The position numbers and the translations under genes were made by a program. A stretch of 64,000 nt of DNA from the NCBI RefSeq assembly GCF_014170375.1, contig NZ_LZZW01000031.1, forward strand, positions 310,001 through 374,000, given 5' to 3'. The notes beneath the pieces were generated by a model, which was not told the origin of the DNA, ran no database searches, and worked only from the letters and a program-made list of their open reading frames with translations. How positions within the stretch are numbered: position 1 is the first letter of the stretch; each line of letters starts with the position of its first letter. This DNA is from Variovorax sp. UMC13. GTDB lineage: Bacteria; Pseudomonadota; Gammaproteobacteria; Burkholderiales; Burkholderiaceae_C. Shown here one piece after another: positions 24,539-33,254 of the stretch.

Positions 24539-25966
24539 CTAGCGCGGGACCAGGAAGATGGCTTTTTCCGAGACATGCGACGCGCCGTCCTCCGAGCGCA
24601 CATCGAAATGCACGGTGTGCGAGCCCGGCGCCGCGCTGCCATAGGGCAGCTGCAGCCGCACCGCGACCCAGCGCGATTCGGCCGGCTGCACTTCGAGCGA
24701 GGCACCCGAGGCCACGCTCAGGCCCTCGAGGCCGCGCACGGCGATGGCATAGCGCTGCGGGCGCTCGGTGGCGTTCATCAGCTGCAGCCGGTACACGTTC
24801 TCCAGCATGCCGCCCTCGGCGATGCGCGCCAGCGAGGCGCGGTCGCGCACCACGTCGACCTTGAGCGGCGTGCGCACCACCAGGCTGGCCAGCAGGCCCA
24901 GGCACAGCACGCCCAGCAAGGCGCTGTAGACCAGCACCCGCGGCCGCAGCACGCGGCGCAGCACCTGGCGCGCCGACCAGCGGCCGGCCATGCCGTTCTG
25001 CGTGGCGTAGCGGATCAGGCCGGGCGGGTAGGCCATCTTGGCCATCACCGTGTTGCAGGCGTCGACGCACAGGCCGCAGCCGATGCACTCGTACTGCAGT
25101 CCCTCGCGGATGTCGATGCCGGTCGGGCACACCTGCACGCACAGGGTGCAGTCGATGCAGTCGCCCAGGCCGGCGCGGTCGTGCTGCTTGCCGCGCGCAC
25201 CCCGGGCCTCGCCGCGGGCCGCGTCGTAGCTCACGATCAGCGTGTCGCGGTCGAACATCGCGCCCTGGAAGCGCGCGTAGGGGCACATGTACTTGCAGAC
25301 CTGCTCGCGCATAAAGCCGGCATTGCCATAGGTCGCGAAGCCGTAGAAGAAGGCCCAGAACACTTCCCACGAGCCCATGCGCGTCTGCAGGAAGGCCATC
25401 CCGAGCTCGCGGATGGGTGTGAAGTAGCCCACGAAGGTGAAGCCGGTCCACAGCGCGATGCCCAGCCACACCAGGTGCTTGAAGCTCTTCTTGACGCCCT
25501 TCTCCATCGAGAGCGCGCCCTTGTCCAGGCGCATGCGCGCGCTGCGCGGGCCTTCGATCTTCTCTTCCACCCACATGAACATCTGGGTGTAGACGGTCTG
25601 CGGGCAGGCATAGCCGCACCACAGCCGCCCTGCCACCGCGGTGAACAGGAACAGCAGCAGCGCCGAGACCACCAGCAGGCCCGTGAGGTAGATCAGGTCC
25701 TGCGGGTAGAGCACCAGCCCGAACAGGTAGAAGCGCCGCGCGGCCAGGTCGAACAGCACCATCTGGCGCTGGCCCCACTCGAGCCACGGCAGGCCGTAGA
25801 ACACGATCTGCGTGAGGAAGACCATGGCCCAGCGCCAGCGCGCGAACACGCCCTGGATGCTGCGCGCATAGATCTTCCTGTGCGCCTCGTAGAGGCCCAC
25901 GGACGCGCTCTCCACCGGGACGATGGGGATCGGCTTGCGCGGCGCGGGTCGGGGGGAAGCGGACAT
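24539..25966 (-). CDS. ccoG: Cytochrome c oxidase accessory protein CcoG
   Basis: 475 residues from the ATG at 25966. It has membrane helices in the first ~220 residues with a WCGYACPQTVYTQMFMWVEE motif, then a ferredoxin-type pair of [4Fe-4S] sites (CIDCTLCVQVCP and CIGCGLCVDACN). The C-terminal ~120 residues are an immunoglobulin-like periplasmic domain. CcoG (RdxA/FixG) is thought to reduce Cu(II) to Cu(I) for the CuB site of cbb3 oxidase. It follows ccoP by 13 bp in the same direction. Confidence 0.93.
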   Translation of the reverse strand: MSASPRPAPRKPIPIVPVESASVGLYEAHRKIYARSIQGVFARWRWAMVFLTQIVFYGLPWLEWGQRQMVLFDLAARRFYLFGLVLYPQDLIYLTGLLVVSALLLFLFTAVAGRLWCGYACPQTVYTQMFMWVEEKIEGPRSARMRLDKGALSMEKGVKKSFKHLVWLGIALWTGFTFVGYFTPIRELGMAFLQTRMGSWEVFWAFFYGFATYGNAGFMREQVCKYMCPYARFQGAMFDRDTLIVSYDAARGEARGARGKQHDRAGLGDCIDCTLCVQVCPTGIDIREGLQYECIGCGLCVDACNTVMAKMAYPPGLIRYATQNGMAGRWSARQVLRRVLRPRVLVYSALLGVLCLGLLASLVVRTPLKVDVVRDRASLARIAEGGMLENVYRLQLMNATERPQRYAIAVRGLEGLSVASGASLEVQPAESRWVAVRLQLPYGSAAPGSHTVHFDVRSEDGASHVSEKAIFLVPR

Positions 25967-25979
25967 CGGCGAACGAAAC

Positions 25980-26891
25980 TCAGGGCGCGGCGGCGCGGTT
26001 CGACAGACCCCAGACGTAGGAGGCCAGCACATGGATCTGGGCCTCGGTCAGCCGGCCCTGCTGGGCCGGCATGACGTTGGTCTTGCCGGTGTTGATGATC
26101 GAGACGATCGCGTCCTGCCCGTAGCCGTGCAGCCAGACGCGGTCCGCCAGGTTGGGCGCGCCCAGCGCGGGGTTGCCCGTGCCGCCCACGCCGTGGCAGG
26201 CCGCGCAGGCGCTGAACTTGCCCTTGCCCAGGCCGGCGCGCACCGAGTCGTGCGGGCTGCCCGACAGGCTCAGCACGTAGTTCGCCACGTTCTTCACGTC
26301 CTCGGGCGAGCCCACGGCCGCGGCCATGGGCGGCATCACGCCGGTGCGGCCCTGGGTGATGGTCTCCTGGATGCGCTCGGGCGCGCCGCCGTAGAGCCAG
26401 TCCTTGTCGGTCAGGTTCGGGAAGCCCTTGCTGCCGCGCGCGTCGGAGCCGTGGCACTGCGCGCAGTTGTTGAGGAACAGCCGTTCGCCGATGGCCATGG
26501 CCTGCGGGTCGCCGGCCACCGCCTCGTGCGGCATGGCCGTGTACTTGGCATAGACGGGCGCCAGCTCGGCATTGGCCTTGGCGATCTCTTTTGCGTACTC
26601 GCCCTGCGTGCTCCAGCCCAGCTGGCCCTGCAGGCTGCCCAGGCCCGGGTAGGCCACCAGGTAGCCCAGCGCGAAGACGATGGTCAGGATGAACAGGCCC
26701 ACCCACCAGCGCGGCAGCGGGTTGTTCATCTCGCGCAGGTCCTCGTCCCAGACGTGGCCGGTGGTGTTGTCGCCGCCGCCGGGCACGCGGGCCCGGTTGG
26801 TGATCCACAGCAGCAGGGCGCAGGCCGCGATGCTGGCCAGCGAGAGGTAGGTGACGTAGTGCGACCAGAAGCCGCCGATGAAATCGCTCAT
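25980..26891 (-). CDS. ccoP: cbb3-type cytochrome c oxidase subunit III (diheme)
   Basis: 303 residues. Two N-terminal membrane segments (YVTYLSLASIAACALLLWI, then WWVGLFILTIVFALGYLVAY) are followed by two periplasmic c-heme domains with CAQCH and CAACH sites and downstream Met ligands (GVMPPM and NVMPAQ). It receives electrons from soluble carriers and passes them to CcoO/CcoN. It lies between ccoQ and ccoG on one strand. Confidence 0.95.
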   Translation of the reverse strand: MSDFIGGFWSHYVTYLSLASIAACALLLWITNRARVPGGGDNTTGHVWDEDLREMNNPLPRWWVGLFILTIVFALGYLVAYPGLGSLQGQLGWSTQGEYAKEIAKANAELAPVYAKYTAMPHEAVAGDPQAMAIGERLFLNNCAQCHGSDARGSKGFPNLTDKDWLYGGAPERIQETITQGRTGVMPPMAAAVGSPEDVKNVANYVLSLSGSPHDSVRAGLGKGKFSACAACHGVGGTGNPALGAPNLADRVWLHGYGQDAIVSIINTGKTNVMPAQQGRLTEAQIHVLASYVWGLSNRAAAP

Positions 26892-26904
26892 GGTGTTCGT
26901 TTCC

Positions 26905-27042
26905 TCAGTCCTGCTCGAAAGGCAGGTTCGCGGCTTCGTCGAAGCCCTGGCGGCGACGGCGCGAGAAGGCCCAGGCCAGGATGCCGATGAAGGTCACGAA
27001 GGAGGCCAGCGTGGCCGCGATGCGCAGGGTGGTGATGTCCAT
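26905..27042 (-). CDS. ccoQ: cbb3-type oxidase small subunit CcoQ
   Basis: 45 residues: one membrane helix (IAATLASFVTFIGILAWAFS), a basic stop-transfer run (RRRRQG) and an acidic tail (FDEAANLPFEQD), as usual for CcoQ/FixQ. It stabilises CcoP in the complex. It sits between ccoO and ccoP, 23 bp and 13 bp apart. Confidence 0.9.
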   Translation of the reverse strand: MDITTLRIAATLASFVTFIGILAWAFSRRRRQGFDEAANLPFEQD

Positions 27043-27065
27043 CTCTTCTCTCCTCTTGTCCTGGC

Positions 27066-27692
27066 TCACTTGAGCGCGAGGCCCAGCGACTGCAGGTAGG
27101 CCACGATGGCGTCCATCTCGGTCCTGCCGCTCACGGCCTCCTTCGCACCCGCGATCTGTTCGTCGGTGTAGGGCACGCCCACGCGGCGCAGCGCCGTCAT
27201 GTGGGTGCCGATGCTGGCGGCGTCGGCCGGCGTCTTCTCGAGCCAGGCGTAGGCCGGCATGTTCGACTCGGGCACCAGGTCGCGCGGGTTGTTCAGGTGG
27301 ATGCGATGCCACTCGTCGCTGTACTTGCCGCCCACGCGGTGCAGGTCGGGCCCGGTGCGCTTGCTGCCCCACTGGAAGGGGTGGTCGTAGACGAACTCGC
27401 CCGCCACCGAGTAGTGGCCGTAGCGCAGCGTCTCGGCGCGGAAGGGGCGGATCATCTGCGAGTGGCAGTTGTAGCAACCCTCGCGCACGTAGATGTCGCG
27501 GCCCACCAGCTGCAGCGGCTCGAGCGGCCGGACGCCGGTCACGGCCTCGGTGGTGGACTTCTGGAAGAACAGCGGCACGATCTCCACCAGGCCGCCGACG
27601 GCGATCACCAGCAGGATCAGCACGATCATCAGGAAGTTGTTGGTCTCGATCTTCTCGTGCGAGAAGCCGGTCTTGGGGGCGTTGGAACTCAT
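27066..27692 (-). CDS. ccoO: cbb3-type cytochrome c oxidase subunit II (monoheme)
   Basis: 208 residues. There is one N-terminal membrane helix (NFLMIVLILLVIAVGGLVEI), then a periplasmic cytochrome c domain with a single CYNCHSQMIRPF heme site and the Met ligand in ESNMPAYAWL. It relays electrons from CcoP to the binuclear centre in CcoN. It is 13 bp downstream of ccoN. Confidence 0.95.
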   Translation of the reverse strand: MSSNAPKTGFSHEKIETNNFLMIVLILLVIAVGGLVEIVPLFFQKSTTEAVTGVRPLEPLQLVGRDIYVREGCYNCHSQMIRPFRAETLRYGHYSVAGEFVYDHPFQWGSKRTGPDLHRVGGKYSDEWHRIHLNNPRDLVPESNMPAYAWLEKTPADAASIGTHMTALRRVGVPYTDEQIAGAKEAVSGRTEMDAIVAYLQSLGLALK

Positions 27693-27705
27693 GGTGTCGT
27701 TCTCT

Positions 27706-29148
27706 TCAGGCGTGGGCGACGGCGGCCACCGGCGGAATGGCGGCGCGCACCGAGCGGCCCGCGATCACCGTCATGCAGACATTCCAGGCCATGACCAGCA
27801 TGCCGCCCAGGTACAAGAGGCCGCCGAGCAGGCGCACCACGTAGTAGGGGTAGGTGGCCTTCACGCTCTCGACGAAGGTGTAGGTCAGCGTGCCGTCGGC
27901 ATTGACCGCGCGCCACATCAGGCCCTGCATCACGCCGGCGATCCACATGGCGGCGATGTAGAGCACGATGCCCACGGTCGACATCCAGAAGTGCAGCTCG
28001 ATGGCCTGGGTGCTGTGCATCTCGGTGCGGCCCCACAGGCGCGGGATCAGGTAGTACAGCGAGCCCATGGTGATCAGCCCGACCCAGCCCAGCGCGCCGG
28101 CGTGCACGTGGCCCACGGTCCAGTCGGTGTAGTGCGAGAGCGCGTTGACGGTCTTGATCGACATCATCGGACCCTCGAAAGTCGCCATGCCGTAGAAGGA
28201 CAGCGCGACGATCAGGAAGCGCAGGATCGGGTCGGTGCGCAGCTTGTGCCAGGCGCCCGACAGCGTCATCACGCCGTTGATCATCCCGCCCCAGCTGGGC
28301 GCCAGCAGGATCAGCGAGAACACCATGCCGATGGACTGCGTCCAGTCGGGCAGCGCGGTGTAGTGCAGGTGGTGCGGGCCCGCCCACATGTAGGTGAAGA
28401 TCAGCGCCCAGAAGTGGACGATCGACAGCCGGTACGAATACACCGGGCGCCCCGCCTGCTTGGGGATGTAGTAGTACATCATCCCGAGGAAGCCCGCGGT
28501 GAGGAAGAAGCCCACCGCGTTGTGGCCGTACCACCACTGGACCATCGCGTCCTGCACGCCCGCATAGGCCGAGTAGCTCTTCATCCAGCCCGCGGGAATG
28601 GCCGCGCTGTTGACGATGTGCAGCAGCGCCACCGCGATGATGAAGGCGCCGTAGAACCAGTTGGCCACGTAGATGTGGCGCACCTTGCGCATCGCGATGG
28701 TGCCGAAGAACACGATCGCATAGGCCACCCAGACCAGCGTGATCAGGATGTCGATCGGCCACTCGAGCTCGGCGTATTCCTTGCCGCTGGTGTAGCCCAT
28801 GGGCAGGCTGATGGCCGCGGCGACGATGACGAGCTGCCAGCCCCAGAACACGAACGAGGCCAGTGCCGGTGCGAACAGGCGGACCTGGCAGGTGCGCTGC
28901 ACCACGTGGAAGCTGGTGGCCATCAGCGCGCAGCCGCCGAAGGCGAAGATCACGGCGTTGGTGTGCAGCGGACGCAGCCGGCCGTAGCTGAGCCAGGAGA
29001 TGCCGAGGTTGAGCTCGGGCCAGGCCAGTTGCGACGCGATGATCACGCCGACCAGCATGCCCACCACGCCCCAGACGACGGACATGAGGGCGAACTGCCG
29101 GACGGCGGTGTCGGCGTAGACCGCCGCGGGAGGGTGGGAAGCTTGCAT
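27706..29148 (-). CDS. ccoN: cbb3-type cytochrome c oxidase subunit I
   Basis: 480 residues with about twelve membrane helices. This is the heme-copper catalytic subunit: heme b, heme b3 and CuB ligands are recognisable (TNAVIFAFGGCALMATSFHV, QWWYGHNAVGFFLTAG, WAGPHHLHYTALPDW, HVHAGALGWVGLIT). CcoN reduces oxygen with high affinity and pumps protons. It is the first gene of ccoNOQP-G-H, and a FNR-like box lies 57-70 bp upstream of the start. Confidence 0.96.
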   Translation of the reverse strand: MQASHPPAAVYADTAVRQFALMSVVWGVVGMLVGVIIASQLAWPELNLGISWLSYGRLRPLHTNAVIFAFGGCALMATSFHVVQRTCQVRLFAPALASFVFWGWQLVIVAAAISLPMGYTSGKEYAELEWPIDILITLVWVAYAIVFFGTIAMRKVRHIYVANWFYGAFIIAVALLHIVNSAAIPAGWMKSYSAYAGVQDAMVQWWYGHNAVGFFLTAGFLGMMYYYIPKQAGRPVYSYRLSIVHFWALIFTYMWAGPHHLHYTALPDWTQSIGMVFSLILLAPSWGGMINGVMTLSGAWHKLRTDPILRFLIVALSFYGMATFEGPMMSIKTVNALSHYTDWTVGHVHAGALGWVGLITMGSLYYLIPRLWGRTEMHSTQAIELHFWMSTVGIVLYIAAMWIAGVMQGLMWRAVNADGTLTYTFVESVKATYPYYVVRLLGGLLYLGGMLVMAWNVCMTVIAGRSVRAAIPPVAAVAHA

Positions 29149-29204
29149 CGTCGGGCCTTTTTCAATGGACCCGGCCAGTGTCTGGCTGCGCTGCGCTGGG
29201 CGCC

Positions 29205-29218
29205 TTGCGCTAGATCAA
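29205..29218 (-). promoter_or_regulatory. FNR-like box upstream of ccoN
   Basis: On the minus strand the site reads TTGATCTAGCGCAA: one perfect half-site and a partial second half (CGCAA for ATCAA). It lies 57-70 bp upstream of the ccoN start. Activation at -41.5 would put transcription start about 22 bp before the ATG. It overlaps the last four bases of ccoS. The location supports a separate promoter for ccoNOQP, in addition to read-through from ccoIS. Confidence 0.65.
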
Positions 29219-29352
29219 TCGTTGTTCAGAATGCGTTCGCCTTCGCGATCCACATCCTCGAACTGGCCGCGGTCGACGGCCCACCACAGGCCGCCGAGGA
29301 TCACCAGCACCAGCACCACCGAGAAGGGCACAAGCAGGAACAGGATGTCCAT
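29215..29352 (-). CDS. ccoS: cbb3-type oxidase assembly protein CcoS
   Basis: 45 residues: one hydrophobic helix (ILFLLVPFSVVLVLVILGG), then the family motif LWWAVDRGQFEDVDREGERIL. CcoS is needed for cofactor insertion into cbb3 oxidase. Its ATG overlaps the ccoI stop by one base (TGATG), and ccoN begins 66 bp after its stop. Confidence 0.92.
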   Translation of the reverse strand: MDILFLLVPFSVVLVLVILGGLWWAVDRGQFEDVDREGERILNND

Positions 29353-31640
29353 CAGGCGGCCGCCCCGGCAGCGCGCGCGAGCCGCGCCGCATTGAGCACC
29401 ACCCACAGCGAACTCGCCGCCATGCCGATGCCGGCCAGCCAGGCGGGCAGCCAGCCGGCCAGCGCCAGCGGCACGCACAGCGCGTTGTAGCCCGCGGCCC
29501 AGGCCAGGTTCTGGCGCACGATCTTCAGCGTGCGGCGCGCCTGCGCGATCGCGTCCGGCACCGCCGACAGCGCATTGCCCATCACGATGAAGTCGGCGCG
29601 GGCCTGCGCCAGCGGCACCGCGTTGCCCAGCGCGAAGGACGCATGGGCCGCGGCCAGCACCGGCCCGTCGTTGAGGCCGTCGCCGACCATCGCGACGCGC
29701 CGGCCTTCGGCCTGCAAGTGCTGCAGCGCGCGCAGCTTGTCCTCGGGCGTGCAGTCGCCCTGCACCTGCGCGATGCCCACGCGCGCCGCCACTTCCTGCG
29801 CAGCCGCGCTGCGGTCGCCCGACAGCAGCTGCACCGCGATGCCCTGCGCCTTCAATGCCGCGACCGCGGCCACGGCGTCCGGGCGCAGTTCCTCGGCCAG
29901 CACGAAGCTCGCGACCCAGCCATGGGCATCCGACAGGTGCAACTGCGGCGCATCGATGGGCAGGGCCTCGACCTCGCAATGCGCGGCCGAACCCAGGCGC
30001 ACGCGCAGCGGCATCGCCTTCGATCCGCGGCGCTGCAGCTGCCCTTCCAACCCCTGCCCCGCCTGCTCGCGCAGGTCCAGCGCCAGCCAGTCGGGCGGCG
30101 TGCGGTGTTCTTCTTCCCAGGCACGCACCAGCGCCTTGGCCACGGGATGCAGCGACTGCGCGCCGAGCGCGGCGGCCAGTTCCACCGCATCGCCCGGCCG
30201 CAGGCCCGCGCGGCAGTACACGCGGTCGAGCCGCGGCGTGTCGCGCGTGAGCGTGCCAGTCTTGTCGAAGACCACGGTGTCGACCGTGGCCAGCGCCTCG
30301 AGCGCCTGCAGGTCGTGCACCAGCACCCCGCCACGCGCCAATGCGCCCGCGCTCGCGAGCATCGCGGCCGGCGTGGCCAGCGAGAGTGCGCAGGGACAGG
30401 TCACGATCAGCACCGCGACCGCCACCATCAGCGCCTGGCCCGGGCCGGCAGGCCACCACAGCACGGCGGCCAGCGCGGCCGCGGCCAGCACGCCGATCAG
30501 GAAGGGCTTGGCCACCCGGTCGGCCAGCCGGGCCAGCCGCGGCTTGCCCGTCGAAGCGCTTTCCATCAGCGCGACGATCTGCGCGAAGCGCGTGCCCTGC
30601 CCCACCGATTCGATGCGCAGCTGCACCACGGCCGAGAGGTTGTGGCTGCCGGCCAGCACGCGCTCGCCGCGGCCGCGCGGCACGGGCCGCGACTCGCCGG
30701 TGAGCAATGCCTCGTCGGCGGTGGTGTGGCCGTCGATCACCAGGCCGTCGGCGGGAAAGGCCTCGCCCGGCCGCACGCGGATCACGTCGCCCACGGCCAG
30801 GCGCCGCACCGCGACGCGCTGGAAGCTGCCGTCGGCGGCCAGGCGCTCGATGCTGTCGGGCACCCGGTTCATCAGCGCTTCGAGCGCGCCGGCCGTGCGG
30901 CCCCGCAGCCGTGTCTCAAGCCAGCGCCCCGTGAGCAGGAAGAAGACAAACATGGTGAGCGAGTCGAAGTAGACCTCGTGGCCCAGCGGCCCCTCGGGGT
31001 CGAAGGTGCCGGCCGTGCTGACCACGAACACGATCGCCATGCCCAGCGCCACCGGCAGGTCCATGCCGATGCGCCGCTGCCGCAGGTCGCGCCAGGCGCT
31101 GCGGAAGAAGGGGCCGCAGGAGAACAGCACCACCGGCAGCGTGAGCACCCACGAGGCCCAGCGCATGAGCTGCACCGCATCGGCCGTCATCTCGCCGGGC
31201 TGCGCGATGTACGCGGGGTAGGCGTACATCATCACCTGCATCATGCAGAAGCCCGCCACCAGCCAGCGCCACAGCGCGGCCCGGCCCTCGCGCGCGCGGC
31301 GGGCCCGCGCCTGCAGGTCGCCGGCCGGCACCAACCGATAGCCCGCGGCGGCCGAGGCCGCGAACCAGCGCGAAGGCCGCACCGCTTCGGCCGACCACAG
31401 CACGCGCGCGCGCCGGCTCGCGGCGTTCACATCGGCCCGCAGCACGCCGGGCACGGCACACAGCGCGGCCTCGACGGTGAAGGCGCAGGCCGCGCAATGC
31501 ATGCCCTCGACCACCACCTGCGACTCCCAGCGGCCGCCGTCGAGCGCATGGCCGAAGGCCAGCCATTCGGCCGGATCGTCCAGCGCCACGCCGTCGTCGG
31601 GCAGGGCCGCGGAGGGTGGAAGAGAGAGCACAGCGTCCAT
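29352..31640 (-). CDS. ccoI: Copper-translocating P-type ATPase CcoI (FixI type)
   Basis: 762 residues. An N-terminal metal-binding domain has CAAC at 49-52 (EGMHCAACAFTV). Then come membrane helices with the ion-site motif CPCALSLATP, the phosphorylation loop DKTGTLTRD, and the hinge motif GDGLNDGPVLAAA. FixI/CcoI ATPases deliver Cu(I) outward for assembly of cbb3 oxidase rather than for resistance. It is coupled to ccoS by a one-base overlap and is divergent from a universal stress protein gene, with a perfect FNR box between them. Confidence 0.94.
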   Translation of the reverse strand: MDAVLSLPPSAALPDDGVALDDPAEWLAFGHALDGGRWESQVVVEGMHCAACAFTVEAALCAVPGVLRADVNAASRRARVLWSAEAVRPSRWFAASAAAGYRLVPAGDLQARARRAREGRAALWRWLVAGFCMMQVMMYAYPAYIAQPGEMTADAVQLMRWASWVLTLPVVLFSCGPFFRSAWRDLRQRRIGMDLPVALGMAIVFVVSTAGTFDPEGPLGHEVYFDSLTMFVFFLLTGRWLETRLRGRTAGALEALMNRVPDSIERLAADGSFQRVAVRRLAVGDVIRVRPGEAFPADGLVIDGHTTADEALLTGESRPVPRGRGERVLAGSHNLSAVVQLRIESVGQGTRFAQIVALMESASTGKPRLARLADRVAKPFLIGVLAAAALAAVLWWPAGPGQALMVAVAVLIVTCPCALSLATPAAMLASAGALARGGVLVHDLQALEALATVDTVVFDKTGTLTRDTPRLDRVYCRAGLRPGDAVELAAALGAQSLHPVAKALVRAWEEEHRTPPDWLALDLREQAGQGLEGQLQRRGSKAMPLRVRLGSAAHCEVEALPIDAPQLHLSDAHGWVASFVLAEELRPDAVAAVAALKAQGIAVQLLSGDRSAAAQEVAARVGIAQVQGDCTPEDKLRALQHLQAEGRRVAMVGDGLNDGPVLAAAHASFALGNAVPLAQARADFIVMGNALSAVPDAIAQARRTLKIVRQNLAWAAGYNALCVPLALAGWLPAWLAGIGMAASSLWVVLNAARLARAAGAAA

Positions 31641-31674
31641 GCCCCGAGCCTAGGGGCCGATGCGAGACAGGCCC

Positions 31675-31688
31675 TTGATCTGGATCAA
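31675..31688. promoter_or_regulatory. Perfect FNR box between ccoI and the universal stress protein gene
   Basis: TTGATCTGGATCAA matches TTGAT-N4-ATCAA exactly. It is 35 bp upstream of the ccoI start and 53 bp upstream of usp. For usp, activation at -41.5 gives a start near 31723 and a -10-like TAGCCT at 31710-31715. The short distance to ccoI leaves little room for a class II promoter on that side, so the main target may be usp, or the ccoI start of transcription may lie close to its ATG. Confidence 0.85.
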
Positions 31689-31740
31689 ACCGGGGCCGCC
31701 GCGCTGCCCTAGCCTTCAGCCTTCATTCCGAAGGAAATCC

Positions 31741-32184
31741 ATGTTCAAACGCATCCTGATCGCCACCGACGGCTCCGCCCTCTCGCGCAAGGCCGTGGCC
31801 AGCGGCATCTCGCTGGCCGCCACGCACGGCGCGGAACTGGTCGCGCTGACGGTGGTGCCGCGCTATCCGATGAATTACTTCGAGGGCGCGATGGTGTTCA
31901 CGCCCGAGGACATCGCGCGCATCGAGAAGCAGTGGACGGACGCCGCCCAGGAGATGCTGGCCGCCGTCGATGCGCGCGCCCAGCGCAGCGGCGTCAAGGT
32001 CAAGACCGTGACGGTGCGCTCGGACCGCGTGGCCGAGGCCATCATCGCCGCCGCCCAGAAGCAGTCATGCGACCTGATCGTGATGGCCTCGCACGGCCGC
32101 AAGGGCGTCAAGCGCCTGCTGCTGGGCAGCGAGACCCAGCATGTGCTCACGCACTCGAACCTGCCGGTGCTGGTGCTGCGCTGA
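31741..32184 (+). CDS. Universal stress protein UspA family
   Basis: 147 residues from the ATG at 31741, with an AAGGAA ribosome site. A single Usp domain: MFKRILIATDGSALSRKAVA at the start and the ATP-binding motif ASHGRKGVKRLLLGS near the end, with a final THSNLPVLVLR strand. An upstream perfect FNR box indicates induction at low oxygen, as for several Usp proteins of Pseudomonas that aid anaerobic survival. Confidence 0.92.
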   Translation: MFKRILIATDGSALSRKAVASGISLAATHGAELVALTVVPRYPMNYFEGAMVFTPEDIARIEKQWTDAAQEMLAAVDARAQRSGVKVKTVTVRSDRVAEAIIAAAQKQSCDLIVMASHGRKGVKRLLLGSETQHVLTHSNLPVLVLR

Positions 32185-32206
32185 GGCGCAGAGCGCCGGG
32201 CCGGCC

Positions 32207-32461
32207 TCAGTCGTTCTTGGCGACCAGCCCCAGGCCGATCCCGTAGAGCGCGAGCAGCCCGGCCATGTGGCCGATGGCCACGCCCGGCTCGCCGGATTCG
32301 ATGCGCGCGATGGTCTGCACATGCACACCCAGCCGCGCGGCGGCGACCGCCTGGCCCTCGCCGGCCTCGAGGCGGGCGCGCTTGGCGGCCGCGCCGAGGT
32401 CCTTGATGGATTGAAGGGCGTCGCCGCCGATGTCTGCAGAGATTCGTTTGCCTTGGGCCAT
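32207..32461 (-). CDS. Small XRE-type helix-turn-helix protein
   Basis: 84 residues. A five-helix XRE-like domain is visible (LGAAAKRARLEAGEGQAVAA, ARLGVHVQTIARIESGEPGV). The usual antitoxin or phage-repressor neighbours are absent: the divergent gene at 32503 is an oxygenase-like protein, and usp converges from the left with a 22-bp gap. It may regulate itself or the oxygenase-like gene. No toxin-like partner was found. Confidence 0.72.
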   Translation of the reverse strand: MAQGKRISADIGGDALQSIKDLGAAAKRARLEAGEGQAVAAARLGVHVQTIARIESGEPGVAIGHMAGLLALYGIGLGLVAKND

Positions 32462-32502
32462 GGGCGGATTGTCGCCGGAGCGTACGGCCTACACTGGCTT
32501 GC

Positions 32503-33240
32503 ATGCCTCCGCCCCTGTCACCGCCGTCCCCGCAGGACGATGCCCTCAGCGCCTACTTCTTCAGCGGCGAGACCCTCCGCAGCCGCGGCGTGGCCACGCG
32601 GCTGCTGTCGGGCGTGGTCGAGGTGCCCGCGCCGCCGGCCCGGCTCGCTGCCGACTGGGCGCGCGAGACCACGTCCTCGCTTGCGCCTGGCGACGTCGAC
32701 ACCCTGCCCCTGGCGCGCGCGCGCATGCGCTGGCCCGACTACCGGCGCTGCGTGCAGGCGGTGGCCGACTGGATGCGCGAACGCGGACTGCCGGACCTGA
32801 CGGGCAGCAGCGACGTGGCATTGATGGCCTGCCGCGGCGCGCGCTACCACCACGATGCCCTCCAGTACGGCAGCGCCGCCTTCTGCAACCTCTTCCTCAG
32901 CGAGGACCGTGACCTGGACGTGCATTTCCCCGGCACCGGCCAGCGCATCCCGCTGGTCCGGGGCACCGTGCTGCTGTTCGACACGGCCCAGCCCCATGCG
33001 GTGATCCGGCGCGGCGCCGCCGGCTTCGATGCGGCCGACTTCGCGCCGGCGCGCGACCTGACCCAGGTCTTCCTGACCTGGGAACTGCCCATCGCGCATC
33101 CCGATGTCGCGCGCGCACTCGGCATCGTCTTCGACACCGATCCGGCCACCGCGGCGCGGCTCGACGAGGAGCAGGTGCACAGCCGCGGCGCGCCGGCCGA
33201 GGTCTGCCCGGCTTCCGGCCGCTGGCGCCCGGTGGGCTGA
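32503..33240 (+). CDS. Putative 2-oxoglutarate/Fe(II)-type oxygenase
   Basis: 245 residues. I do not recognise a named family with confidence. The centre has a facial-triad-like arrangement: His-x-Asp in RYHHDALQYG (around 115), a distal His in FDTAQPHAVIRRG (around 165), and Arg two to three residues later that could bind a carboxylate co-substrate. The strand FCNLFLSEDRDLDVHFPGTG fits a double-stranded beta-helix. A non-heme iron oxygenase is the best reading, with unknown substrate. It is divergent from the XRE gene by 41 bp. Confidence 0.55.
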   Translation: MPPPLSPPSPQDDALSAYFFSGETLRSRGVATRLLSGVVEVPAPPARLAADWARETTSSLAPGDVDTLPLARARMRWPDYRRCVQAVADWMRERGLPDLTGSSDVALMACRGARYHHDALQYGSAAFCNLFLSEDRDLDVHFPGTGQRIPLVRGTVLLFDTAQPHAVIRRGAAGFDAADFAPARDLTQVFLTWELPIAHPDVARALGIVFDTDPATAARLDEEQVHSRGAPAEVCPASGRWRPVG

Positions 33241-33254
33241 TCCGGCGACCCGTG

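Noticed and set aside
32207..32461. XRE protein as antitoxin of a toxin-antitoxin pair
   Set aside because: Neither neighbour resembles a toxin: one side is a universal stress protein, the other an oxygenase-like protein.
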